From contig JAUTDP010000013.1 in the NCBI GenBank assembly GCA_033439795.1, positions 1,798,001-1,862,000 of the forward strand: a stretch of 64,000 nucleotides of DNA. The letters run 5' to 3'. Positions within the stretch are counted from its first letter, which is position 1. The number at the start of each line of letters is the position of its first letter. The translations under genes and the position numbers were made by a program. Below, one piece after another: positions 49,254-60,054 of the stretch. The DNA is from Sordaria brevicollis (taxonomy: Eukaryota > Ascomycota > Sordariomycetes > Sordariales > Sordariaceae). Below the pieces are notes generated by a model. It had not been told where the DNA came from and ran no database searches. It saw nothing but the letters and a program-made list of their open reading frames with translations.

Positions 49254-50342
49254 ATGCCGCAAATTCAGTTGCGCCTCAGAACCCCCAGCGGCCAAACCCG
49301 GCTGGAAGTCGACGACGAGTCCATCTTGGAGGAGTTGGTGGTCCAGATAAGAACTAGCACCAAGATCGACAAGTTCTCGCTGAAATACGGTTATCCGTTA
49401 AAAGATCTCGACATCAGTCCTGAAGCGCAAAAGACCACTCCTCTCAAAGACCTCAAGTTGCGCGGTGAGACCATCGTCGTTGCGCCTCTAGAAAGCGCCG
49501 TCCCTTCACCGGCGCCCGAGCCTGAAAAGCCCAAATTTACCCCAAAAGGCATCGAGCCCGACGAAACGTCGATCGAGTGGGCTGAAAGAGGTGGATATCT
49601 TGGTGAGTCTCACTCAACTTCTTTGAAAGCCAATCAGGATATAAGTACTGACTGAGACCCTTATCGGACTCTGCAGTCCTCCGCGTAATGCCCGATGACA
49701 ACAGCTGCATGTGTAAGTTCTCTACATATACATCTCACTTGTCAATTTCTCACCTCTGACAACCAAATCAAAACAGTCACAGCAGTAGGCGGCGCCCTCG
49801 GCATCGCCAACCCTTCCTCCGTCCTCCGTCGCCAAGTATCCGACTACATCCTCTCCCACCCCACCGAGTACACCGCCGCCATCTTGGGCTCGCCACCCCA
49901 AGTTTACGCTTCGCGCATGTTGCAATCCGATGTCTGGGGCGGCGCCATCGAACTCTCCATCTTATCCGACATCTACAACATCGAAATCTCCAGTCTAGAC
50001 GTCAAATCCCTTCGCATCGACAAGTTCGGCGAAGGCAAATCGCTAAGGATCCTAATCTTGTACTCGGGCATTCACTACGACCGCATCGCTTTCGCCATGG
50101 ATTTGTCGTACCCGGTAGAGGTGGACGTGACGAAGTGGAGCACGGATGATGATGAGGTTTTGGAGAAAGCGAGGAAACTGGCGGAACAGTTGCAGAGGAT
50201 GCATTATTACACGGACACGACGGATTTCGTGATCAAGTGTGAAATGCCCGGGTGCGGATGGATTGGGCAGGGGACCAAGAATGCGGCGAAGCATGAGAGG
50301 GAGACGGGGCATGGAAGGTTTGGTGAGATGGAGATTAAATAA
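49254..50342 (+). CDS. otu1: Otu1-type ubiquitin thioesterase (OTU deubiquitinase, YOD1 homologue)
   Basis: Three exons (49254-49602, a 36-nt exon 49677-49712, and 49777-50342) give 316 residues, close to yeast Otu1 (301). The enzyme removes ubiquitin chains from Cdc48/p97 clients, so it acts in ER-associated degradation and related sorting. The order is standard: an N-terminal ubiquitin-like/UBX-type domain (MPQIQLRLRTPSGQTRL to about residue 80) that binds Cdc48; a Pro-rich linker; the OTU core with DNSCMF (catalytic Cys127, on the small exon) and HYDRIAF (catalytic His near residue 228); and a C-terminal C2H2 zinc finger with CEMPGC and two His in KHERETGH. All key residues are present. 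The 36-nt exon is divisible by three and phase-neutral, so its skipping would keep the frame. Confidence 0.95.
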
Positions 50343-51255
50343 TCAGGACGGGATGGGGGGGTGTAAAGAGGAGGGAGGTGAGGGAATCTTTTGTTCTGGG
50401 CTGGGTGTCCATATTCGCCAAGGGAACCTATAGGCCATTATCATCATAACTATATTCAGTATATATGAGCTGACGCAGACGACGATACTCGTCCGGTGAG
50501 ATTTCATGGAGATTTCGTCCGTCGGCGCATGTTCGGACGGTTCGGGGCCCGCAACGCACGTCAGCGGTGGAGACCCGAGAATCCGGGGAAACGGGCGGGC
50601 GCCGGAGGACCCACTCTTGGATGCTACCTTGTGTCTTTCTCGGCGTGTGAAAATGCTCACAAAGAAAGAACAACCACCGTTTTTATATCCTCGCACGCAC
50701 CCAGTCCAACCGGGGAGGACCTTTTGTAGGGTCATCGTCAACTTCAAGTCTCCTCAGCGCTCCAAAACATTGGAGCACGAAGGACGAGCTCTCACAGATC
50801 CTTATCGTCACGGTTACCTCGGCATCTTTCTCCGGGACCCGGCACCACCTCTTCGGTGTAGGGTAGGACTGGTCTAACACTGGTCACAAGAGCGTGCTTA
50901 CACAAACTCACTCTGGACATCTGATCTTGTTTGGATTTATGCGGCTTTTGTTGGAATCGAACCTCTATTCCATTCAACCGAGACATACCATATAGGTGCT
51001 TTGGCCAAGACGACGACCAATCGGTTCACCACCGATACTAACTCTGGAGTCTCAAACACACGCAAAGAGAGCCGCGAACTATTACGTTAGCTGCGTCTAG
51101 ACAGGAGCTCTGAAATTCAACCGCTGCAGAACCCCTGCGCAGTGTTTCGACCACGGCAGATCATTGGCTCACGATACCCAGCGTAGCCATCCAGCCAGCC
51201 ACAGACCTGACTTAGACACTCAGCCCTACAACCAGCATAACCTACCAGGGTCAAG
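50343..51255. other. intergenic region between otu1 and the carrier gene
   Basis: About 0.9 kb, tandem orientation. Short frames only. A tRNA-like T-loop (ggaatcgaacc on the plus strand, near 50956) was checked and does not fold into a cloverleaf. Confidence 0.45.
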
Positions 51256-52434
51256 ATGTCCGCCGACTTCTGGGCCGGTTACATCTCCGGCGCCATCGGC
51301 ATCGTCATCGGCAACCCCCTCGACATTCTCAAAGTCCGGTTACAAGCCGGCTCCTCTTCTTCTTCACCATCCCCCGTCTCATCTTCCGCCTCCTCTTTTA
51401 CCTCCTCCGCTTCTTCCTCCTCCTCACTACCTTCACCAACTCCCTCGTCCTCAACACCAACAACAGTAGGAGGAGCAGGAGGACAAGCAACATCCTGGAT
51501 CCGGCCCTTCCTCCGCGGTACCGCCGCCCCCGTATTGGGGTACGGCGCTCTCAACGCTTTGTTGTTTGTGTCATACAACCGGACCGAATCAGCCCTCAAC
51601 CGTTTTGTCTTTGGCGTCGACCCTTCCCTCGCGTCTCAGACAGGGCAGAATCTATGGAGTACCTGGATTGCCGGGGCTGTGGGTGGGTTGGCGACTTGGG
51701 TGGTTAGTACGCCTACGGAGTTGGTGAAGTGTCGGGTTCAACTTGCCAGCCAATCTGTCCCTGCTTCAGGAGAAGGAAGTAGGGGGGCTAGGACAGCGGG
51801 ATCATCGTGGCAAGTAACCAAACACGTCCTCCGCACCGAGGGAATCCGCGGTCTATACTTTGGTGGCGTGGTTACCGCGCTGAGGGATAGTATCGGGTAT
51901 GGATTTTATTTCTGGAGTTATGAGTTGAGTCAGAGGTGGATGGTTTCTTATTCCTCATCCTCTCCTTCTTCCCCTGATAAGAGCAATGGGGTCCTAAACT
52001 CCGAAGCAGCCCGCGTGTTACTATGTGGTGGTCTAGCGGGTATCGTCACCTGGGCTAGCATTTTTCCTTTGGATGTGATTAAGACGAGGGTTCAGACCCA
52101 GGGGATTCTGTCTTCATCGACCGCAGCGGCTGTGGGTGAGCAAACTGCCCTGTTGGATGGGACGACAATGACGACGACAAGAAAACCAAGGCCCTTGGGA
52201 GCCTGGGAAGTGGCCAAGTTGACCTATAGACAAGAAGGCGTGAGGCCGTTCTTTAGGGGGTTGACGGTGTGTAGCGTTAGGGCGTTCATTGTTAATGCTG
52301 TGCAGTGGGCTATGTATGAGTGGATCATGACGGAATTGGGACAGGGCAGGGACAGGGCGAAGGCGACGACTGGTGGTGCTGGTGTTGAGGATAGAGCTTT
52401 TGGAGGGGGCGAGATGGTTGGTATGAGTGCTTGA
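51256..52434 (+). CDS. mitochondrial carrier family (SLC25) protein, substrate unknown
   Basis: A single-exon gene of 392 residues with the three-repeat carrier layout. The three signature motifs are NPLDILKVRLQ (Pro about residue 21), TPTELVKCRVQ (about 153) and FPLDVIKTRVQ (about 271). Each follows a hydrophobic helix, and the GLYFGGVV and PFFRGLTV stretches match the [FY]xG-type motifs after the matrix helices. Such proteins exchange metabolites across the inner mitochondrial membrane. The protein is longer than the usual 300 residues because of two low-complexity inserts: a long Ser-rich one in the first loop (about residues 33-75) and a shorter one after the second repeat. The start SADFWAGYISGAIGIVIG begins directly with the first helix. 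I cannot say which substrate is carried. Confidence 0.93.
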   Translation: MSADFWAGYISGAIGIVIGNPLDILKVRLQAGSSSSSPSPVSSSASSFTSSASSSSSLPSPTPSSSTPTTVGGAGGQATSWIRPFLRGTAAPVLGYGALNALLFVSYNRTESALNRFVFGVDPSLASQTGQNLWSTWIAGAVGGLATWVVSTPTELVKCRVQLASQSVPASGEGSRGARTAGSSWQVTKHVLRTEGIRGLYFGGVVTALRDSIGYGFYFWSYELSQRWMVSYSSSSPSSPDKSNGVLNSEAARVLLCGGLAGIVTWASIFPLDVIKTRVQTQGILSSSTAAAVGEQTALLDGTTMTTTRKPRPLGAWEVAKLTYRQEGVRPFFRGLTVCSVRAFIVNAVQWAMYEWIMTELGQGRDRAKATTGGAGVEDRAFGGGEMVGMSA

Positions 52435-52970
52435 TTTGGGATATTATTTCCAGTTGGCGTACGCACCATCTTTGGTCTCGTTGATAGAGTACGTGGATTC
52501 AGTTGTGGTGTAGCAGTTGGCTGAGTTTTTATCTTGGATAGATTGACAGGAAGAAACCGCTATCAGGGAAACACCTCAATTCCACTGGCCTGTGGTGAAT
52601 AATCGCCAATATTGTGTGTAGATGGTCATCTTCCCTCCTACAAAGCATGAGTGTCGAGCGAAAGTGGCCAAGCATTTACAATCTCGGACCGATTCTTGAA
52701 CGTGGTTGTACTTAATTCATGTTCACTGAGGATCTAAATCGTATATCTTCCCCTGGGCCAAACCAAAGTGGACTGGGCAACTCCTACCTTCCATCTAAGT
52801 CGGCCTCACTGAGACGACCAGAGCAAACCATCAAGCAGGCCACTCACTGAACACCGACGCACAACTCCGCCAACTCCCTGCCAACTCAACGCAATGATCC
52901 TGAGCAACAGGTTGGGTATCAGATCCTACCAGCACCATCGAACGGCAGCAACAGCGCCCACATAGCAATT
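52435..52970. other. convergent intergenic region
   Basis: About 0.5 kb between the carrier gene (+) and the last exon of chs4 (-). No gene or repeat recognised; it should contain the two 3' UTRs. Confidence 0.5.
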
Positions 52971-55900
52971 TTACATCACAACCTGTTGTCAGAACTGTTA
53001 GTGACCATCGGGAATGAAGACGACAAAGGACAAAGGCTTACGCAATCACTGTCGTTCTTGCCCTGCGGAATGCCCATCTCTTCAAAGGTGGCCGGCCCAT
53101 TGCCGACAGTCTTGCCATCGGGATGCTCAATGGCAGGTTTTCCGGCTCCGTGTCCGGGCAACTTGGTGGTACTAGCTGCGCTCGGCGCGGGACTCGCCGA
53201 AGGCCCGGGGCTGTGGGTACGTTTGCTGTGCGGGTGAGGTGGTTGGTGTTGCTGTACTGGCGGTGCGCTTGCTATCCTACCGATGCCAGCTCCGGGAGGA
53301 CCCTGACCTCCACTCGAGCCTGGTCTACCTCCGGCAGCAAGACTTTCCAACCTATCCGGCCTTGGCATGGGGCCACCGTTTCCAGGAGTTGGGGTGCCAG
53401 TCGGGAACCGCCCAGGCATAGGAGGAGCCGCCTGCCCATAGCCGTAAGCATCGCTATTTGGCCGGCTGCTTGTCCTGGGACCATAACCTGGCTGTCCAGC
53501 ACCGCCGCTCATCATAGGCGGGAGGCCTGGACTTTGTTGAGGACTATGCATGGCACCTCCCATCTGCTGAGCTGGGGGATAATTAGGAGCATTGGGGTTG
53601 GGCTTCTGCAGTCTTTGTCTCATAGGATCGCCCACGGGTGCGGGTGAAGCCGGAAGACCTGCACCTCCACCCATCCTCTGTGGCGAGGGCCCCGGGCCAA
53701 CATCAAGTGGAGGGTGGTAGCTATTTTGTCTGTAACCAGGTTGAGGGCCGGGGGCAGGTCCAGAACCAGGGCTGGACTGTCTATACCCAGGTGAGACTTG
53801 TGGTTCCCAAGCACCAACTGCTCCGGGAGGAACTCGACCTCGGGGCCCAGGACCTTGTGGGCCAGGGCCTTGTGGTGAGTTTGGTCGGATCCCGAAAGCG
53901 CTCATGGGCCGGTCAGCATGTGGACCGCCGGTGCTTGACGACGGGCGGATGCCCGGGTTAAAATGAGGCGTCAGGGGTTTGGCAGAAAGATAACTCTGCT
54001 GCCCATGTGGTGGAGGAGCCGGGTGATGCATATCGTCTTCCGGATAAGGGGCGGTGTTAGTACGCGCTCTGAGCGGTGGAGGCCTAGTATCCTCAGGATA
54101 CGGTGCCGTAGACTTGGATCGTATGGTCAAATTCAGATCCGGGTTTGAATCAAAGTTGACTGTAAAGGCAGGCGGTCTATTGGCGTTCCGTGCAGGATCC
54201 GGAAAATCGACTTGGTCATGAACGATTGCCGGTCCCTGAGACGCTTTGACAGGAACTGGAGGCAGGTTGCCGCCAGGATCACCCTCACTGAGTGTAGGTA
54301 GCACTTCCGTGGGCCTGGTAAACCGATCCGGGCGCTTACCACGCTGCGAGCCGTGCTGAGACTTGATGCGTGTAAGTGTGGTTGTTTCGTGGTCCTGCTT
54401 CGTCAAAGTCTTGGACTGGCTCAAAGAATCTAGTCTGCTCATGGCATCCTTGTTTCCGTGCTCAGCCGCCTTTTCGTACCACTTTCGTGCCTCGGCGACA
54501 TTCTTTTGCACATGAATACCGATTTCATGATAGTAACCCATAGCGAACTCGCCAGTAGCTAGGCCGGCGTTAGCTGCATCCAGAGCATACTTGTATGCGA
54601 GTGCCTCATTTTTGGAGAAGGCACCCTCGAATCCAAACAAAAACCACCTGCTCACACCCAACGCGGCTTCGCTTTGTCCCTGGCGGGCAGCAAGGCCGTA
54701 GTAATGGAGGGAGTAGGTTGGGTTGAAATCGCACCCAAGCTGACTGAGCTCATACGCCTGGCCCATCTTTAGCTGCGCCTTGGGAAAGCCAAGATACGCG
54801 GCCTTCTCGATGTACTGACGGGCGACAACCAAATCAAACGGGAGAATATCTTCGGGAACGGTAATATCGGGAAGCTCGCGGGAAAGAAGCAAGCCGTACA
54901 CATAAGCACCCTGGGGAGAGTCCTCGTCGGCCGTGTCGGCTGCAAGCTGGATCATGTCGAGGCCCTGAAGGATATCTTTGTGGAAACCGTGCTGGCCCAT
55001 GAGGTGTATCATTCCTAATCGGTAGTTGGAGGCGGTATCCTTCATCCGCACGCCGGCCTCGTAGTGCTTGATGGCATTCGGGATGTCGTTGGAGTTCTCG
55101 TAGAGCATGCCCATGCGGTATTCGGCTCTACCGTACCCGTTCTCTGCCGCCCTCTTGTAGTGGGCGTAGGCCTCCCGCTTGTTCTCGCGATATCCAAACT
55201 TGCCGAACTCTAGCCATTTTCCCTTCATGAAGGTCGCCTCGGGGTGGTCTTGGCTCGCCAGGTACTCGATAATGTTGAGAGCGTCGACGCGCAATTCGTG
55301 CTCGGTCGTAGGAGTCGTCGGTCGTTCCCTTCCCTTTCCATCACGCTTCCAGTCTCTGGTGGCGGCCTCTTGGGCAATGTCGACCCAAATCAACGAGTCG
55401 CGCGCCCATGTCACCTGCATCGAGACATTGTTGGAGTGAAGGACCAGGGTGCGGGCCTGGTAGAGGATCTCTTCCTTCTCCTCGTCGCTCGGCGGGATGT
55501 TCTCGCCCTTGACCTTGGGGAAAGGAGAGAACGAGGGCGCGTCCATGGCTGTCGACCGGGTGCCGGTGCTTTGTTGGAAAGGCTTGAACCTGTTTGTTGC
55601 CCACCAGCGTTGGGCAAGCTGTCAGCGGCAGATCCCCTTGCATTTATAGATTGCGGTATACAGCGCATCGACATGTGCCATACGCGCATAAAAGCCCCAC
55701 CTGGGAGGGATCCTGGAACTCTGCTGGAAGCCAGCGTACCTGATATGGATCCCCTCCCCTGGACAGCGGGCCGGTTCGGTGGGAATCAGCGCCGAGCACT
55801 TTCACTTACGTCTTGTTGTCTTGCTGCTGGTCCTTGTTCTTTGCACTTCCGATGGCGCTGTTGTTTCTTTGAGGATCGACTTCACGAGCTTCGAGTTCCA

Positions 55901-56287
55901 TGCGTTGAATGTCCTCTTGCATGTTCTGAGGCACCTCTGGCATTACCCTGTAGAAAGATATCGAAAAATGTCCGTCAGCCTCTCAGCGCTCTCCGTTCAG
56001 CGGCTCAGCCCTCCACTCAGCCCTTTTTTCCACCTGCTGGCGGAGCCTTGTAGCAGATCCGCATCCGTCATTTCGCAAGCCATTGCAACTCCGGAATTTG
56101 CGCCGCGCGTCTAATATTACTTGATCGGACCCGATGGCGCAAACCGAAGTCGATAAATTTGCAGGCAAATTGGGAATGTCTGAAGGGAAAGGGCATATGC
56201 TTACCGTTGCGGGGCTGGGGCGACAACTTCGGGCATGAAGTAGTCATCATAGCCTCCAGGGACAAACGTTGCGCCCAAAGTCGGCAT
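52971..56287 (-). CDS. chitin synthase activator Chs4/Skt5-like, Sel1 repeats, CaaX end
   Basis: In yeast, Chs4/Skt5 recruits and activates chitin synthase III at the bud neck. Four exons are read on the minus strand: 56287-56205, 55947-55810, 55589-53042 and 52982-52971; the joined frame is 926 residues. The long open frame alone starts at 55546 (MDAPSF), but two upstream exons join in frame (PEVVAPAPQR to VMPEVPQNMQED, then NKT to FKPFQQSTGTR), so the real start is further up. I chose the ATG at 56287 (MPTLGATFVPGGYDDYF); a still earlier exon is possible. Residues about 180-480 are Sel1-type repeats (ENGYGRAEYRMGMLYE, AAEHGNKDAM). A Pro/Gly-rich tail follows. The last 12-nt exon supplies GTT GTG ATG TAA, so the protein ends CVVM, a CaaX prenylation box; yeast Skt5 is known to be prenylated. 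Confidence 0.85.
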
Positions 56288-58619
56288 ATCGGGGGAGTCG
56301 CTTCCTGTAAATAGGGCCAGGGGCAACACTGGTGACAATGGTTCCGATGGCTTGGCCGTGCCTGTATAAAGTTCCCCGAAAGCGTATCTGTCAGCAACAT
56401 GCACCCGCTTAGTTGTGTCTGGATTGTCCGGTCTGACAGCTTCAACGGTAAACCCCGAACAAAAACCATACAGTAAGAGTGTGAGTAGCGGTTCCCCCAC
56501 TTCCGGAGCCGTGGTCGAGGTAGGTATGTAGAGGTAGCGTGGTGGGTGTAAGCTCTCGTTGTTGCGATGGCCGCAAAGAGAGAAAGGGAGAGAGGGGTCG
56601 CGGGGGACGTTTGCAGGGGAACCTCAGCAAGTCAGGAGGGGCGCCAAGATGAGCTTCTCTTAGAAGACGTTGAATGCTAGGATTGTAGGCAGTGGCTTCG
56701 TTGTCTTTGATGGTTTGATGAATGGTTTCGATGACGGAAGAAGTCAAAGGGGAGAAGCTTCGGAATGTTGAGAATGGAGGAAGAATGTTTCCTTTACGAG
56801 AGCAAGCAAAATGTTCTCGAAGTCCAAGGGAGTGCTCGTGATTTCACGACAGCTCGACACAGCCCAGGCAGTGCGATCCACCAACAGCTACTGGTATATT
56901 GTTACCGAATGGACCGTGTCGCAATAAAAGTGTAGGGCACCCACAGCTTCGACAAGCAAGGGTGAAGGTCTTGAGACTTGAAAGAGCTTGCTTGGCTCAC
57001 ACCCCCTTGGGACAATATGCAGTGCCAGAATCCTCCATCGGTGATGGTGTGCGTGTGCCAAATCCGGGTCTTGCACGGGATGTGACCACCGTCGAAATTC
57101 CATGGCTCAGCGGACCAGCCCGAATCCAGCGGCAACAGTGTGGCTTGGTGCCTGACCCTATTTTTGAATCGCCTCCTAGGGTGTTTCGAGATTCGAGCAT
57201 GGCAGTGATGTCGCAGATCTCCAACTCCTTCATGTCCTCGGGTTTCTTGACTGTTTTTTTTTTTTTTTTTCTTCACACTGAAGAAGGTGAACACATCAAC
57301 CCTGAGCGAGTATCTCGAGAGCGTATACTGTGAATACATGGTGGGAACTCCACTCTGCTGTGCCTCTGTCAACAGCAACTTGGCGGCCGCTGAGAGTTCA
57401 TGTTGGAGGTTCTTGGCTCTCGTGGCTTTTCACTGGCCGAGTTCGTTGAATATTCGGTGCAGTGGGAGACTTTCTACATTCCAGCGAGCCAGTGTCATTG
57501 GGCATGGGGAGTGTACACGAACTGCCACGTACAAAACGCAAACACCACGACAATGGCTCTCTCAAACGAGTAAGCACCTACATACCTTTGGAGCGAAGAG
57601 CCTTGACATTGGCCTCCTGAGGGTTTGAATGTCGTTTCATTAGGGACGGCATGGTGATGGTTGACCGTTGACCTCGACCGTTATATGACTTTCGAGTAGG
57701 ATTTCGCAGATATGGGAGAACAGTGACATAGGCCCGATATGCTGAGGTTGGTTGATGCTAGGTGGTTGAAGAACGGCGCTGAAGACTAGGAGCAATGAAG
57801 GGAGCTTTGAGGGAAAAAGTAGGTAAAGATATCTTAGGTTGTAGGTCTTGTAGACCCAGGTAGTAGGTTGTGTCCAGGAATGACATTCTGGGAGATCGGT
57901 TGAGAGTTTTCCATTCTTGAGCGTCAAAGTCGGTTCAAGAAGACGCAAATTCACAAGAAGAAAAATTCAATGCTCTTCATTTCGGGAAAGTGCGCAATCG
58001 CACACATCAGGTGAGCCCCTTCCAGTAGGACTGGCTACATGTAACAAACTCCATGTGCGGAAGGCGTAACATGACCCTTTATGTGTAACTCGTGGTTGCC
58101 TTTTGTGTTGAAGTTGTAAATTGGCCATCAAGGTACAGCGACTAGGAAGCTAATATCGATAAGTCGAACTTGTGCACGGGCCAGCTGCTCCAATCGCCCG
58201 CAGCTGGCGGGGCCGTGGAGCTTGACCCCAGCAGAATGCCAAGCAAGCTGCAGCTCCCACTTGCCAAAACGTCACCCCGTCAGCCTGCCGCGGCGACGCC
58301 CAAGACAGCAGCAACCAACCGTCAGCCTCGACAACCACTACGTACCATACATCGATCGCCTCGTATCCCAAGACAAGACTGAATCTCGAACAAATTTCCC
58401 GACGACAAACCGTACGCACAGCCGGTCTAATACTACACAACCTTCATTCGGCATATCCAAGAACAAAACGCATATCACCCGACAACCACATCCACTCGCC
58501 GCTCGAGATAGCTTCATCACGACCATCTAGAAGCGAGAACAACAAACGAGACGAACGTCGCGACAACACTTTTCCTTTCTACCCCAATACACACAACCCA
58601 GCAGATATCCCCAATCAAA
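56288..58619. promoter_or_regulatory. divergent promoter region between chs4 and rpn12
   Basis: About 2.3 kb between divergent start codons. Part of the left end (to about 56750) may be additional chs4 5' exon or leader: a cleanly ending intron (TTTATACAG, about 56362) is seen on the minus strand. A T run lies at 57257-57272. No other gene found. Confidence 0.5.
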
Positions 58620-59600
58620 ATGGCAGACCGACAACTCACCCAAATCCTCACCCAACTCCAATCCTCCGGCTCCTCCCTCAGCTACACCGACGCCTCCTCC
58701 CTGCTCTCCAAAGCCAAGCTCCTGCTCCTCCAACTCAACGCCCTGACGCCCACCGCCCCCGGCGCCGCCTCCAACCCATCCCTCTTCTCGCTCGCCCGCC
58801 ATGTCTACGAGCAGGGCGCGCTCGCCTCGATCCGCGCCAAGAACCCGGACGCCTTCCTGCGCTACGTCAGCCAGCTCCAGGGCTTCTACGAGCTCGAGAG
58901 CACCGTCGGCACTGGTTCCGCCGGCGGCCGCATCCCGGGAGCGGACGCGAACAGGGAGGAGAAGAACAAGGTCACCGGGCTTTACCTGCTGCTGCTTTTG
59001 ACGCAGGGCCAGTATGCCGAGTTCCACAGCGAGTTGGAGGCGTTGAGCACGAGACTTGGTGGTGGCTCGTCCCAAGGGACGACGCGCGAGCTGGAAGCGG
59101 ACAGGTACCTGGGTTATCCGATTAAGTTGGAGCGGTGGTTGATGGAGGGCAGTTATGATAGGGTGTGGAAGGCGATGAAGAAGGGCGAGGTTCCTTGTGA
59201 GGAGTATGGAGTGTTCTCTGAGGTGAGTCTTTCCATGCAGTTTCCTTCCTTCCTTCCTTACGGTATGGTGTCATAGACTTGGATGATCACTAACTTGTGA
59301 TGTTTGAAACAGATCCTCACCTACCAAATCCGCTCCGAAATCGCCTCCTCCTCTGAGCGCGCCTACCCTTCCCTTCCCATCTCCTCCACCAAGTCGCTCC
59401 TCTTCCTCGAGTCCGAAGGCGATGTGGTCGAGTTCGCCCGCTCCCGCGGCTGGACCCTCAAGGATGGCCACATCTTCTTCCCCTCTGCTGAGGCGGCGGC
59501 GGCAACGGAGGAGGCCGGTGCCGAGCAGGAGAAGCCCTTCAGCCAGTTGATCATTGAGAATACGCTGGGCTATGCTAGGGAGTTGGAGACGATCGTCTAA
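58620..59600 (+). CDS. rpn12: 26S proteasome regulatory subunit Rpn12 (Nin1)
   Basis: Two exons, 58620-59222 and 59313-59600, with a 90-nt intron (GTGAGT donor, AACAG end), give 296 residues. Rpn12 is a lid subunit of the 19S regulatory particle and one of the last to be added during lid assembly. Family features include the N-terminal helical stretch of short repeats, LRYVSQLQGFYE, the GLYLLLLLTQGQYAEFHSELE helix pair, and EADRYLGYPIKLERWLMEGSYDRVW. The PCI/winged-helix end is TYQIRSEIASSSERAYPSLP, then GWTLKDGHIFFPS. The C terminus (IENTLGYARELETIV) also agrees with the family. The length compares with 274 in yeast, the excess being an Ala/Glu-rich loop near residue 270 and a Gly-rich one near 105. 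Confidence 0.95.
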
Positions 59601-60054
59601 AGTGGAAAATACAAAGCGGGTGATAAAGGAACTGGTTGGGATGGTATGGTTTTATGCAAGCGTTTTTCAAAGACGATAAATGATGGATCCTTATTCAATC
59701 TCTTTAGAGAGAGAGCTAGATAGGCATAACAGAGATCACATACATACAAAATGCACTACTTATACTCTCGTTGTGTGCGTTTCTCGTCTCATGTTTAGGT
59801 ATATGTAGCCACCCTGCATGTGACGGCTCGCAGAGACGGTTTGATAGCAAGTAATCGACCATGATGCAACTGACGCGTCCAAAAGAAACAGTTTTTGTCT
59901 TATCCTTTCCTCTTCTCCCCTAGGTACTAGTAGTATTCTTCCCATAGAAGTAAGAAACGCGGATCATTATACCTACTTTGACTGTACTTTGACTACTAAC
60001 TTGAAACTTCATCATCAAAAAAGCCCCTACTTTATCATCACTAAAGACCCCTTT
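59601..60054. other. convergent intergenic region
   Basis: About 450 nt between rpn12 (+) and alpha-COP (-) stop codons; no gene recognised, presumably 3' UTRs. Confidence 0.5.

Noticed and set aside
50940..50985. tRNA-like T-loop (reverse complement of ggaatcgaacc)
   Set aside because: Flanking bases do not pair into T, anticodon and acceptor stems.
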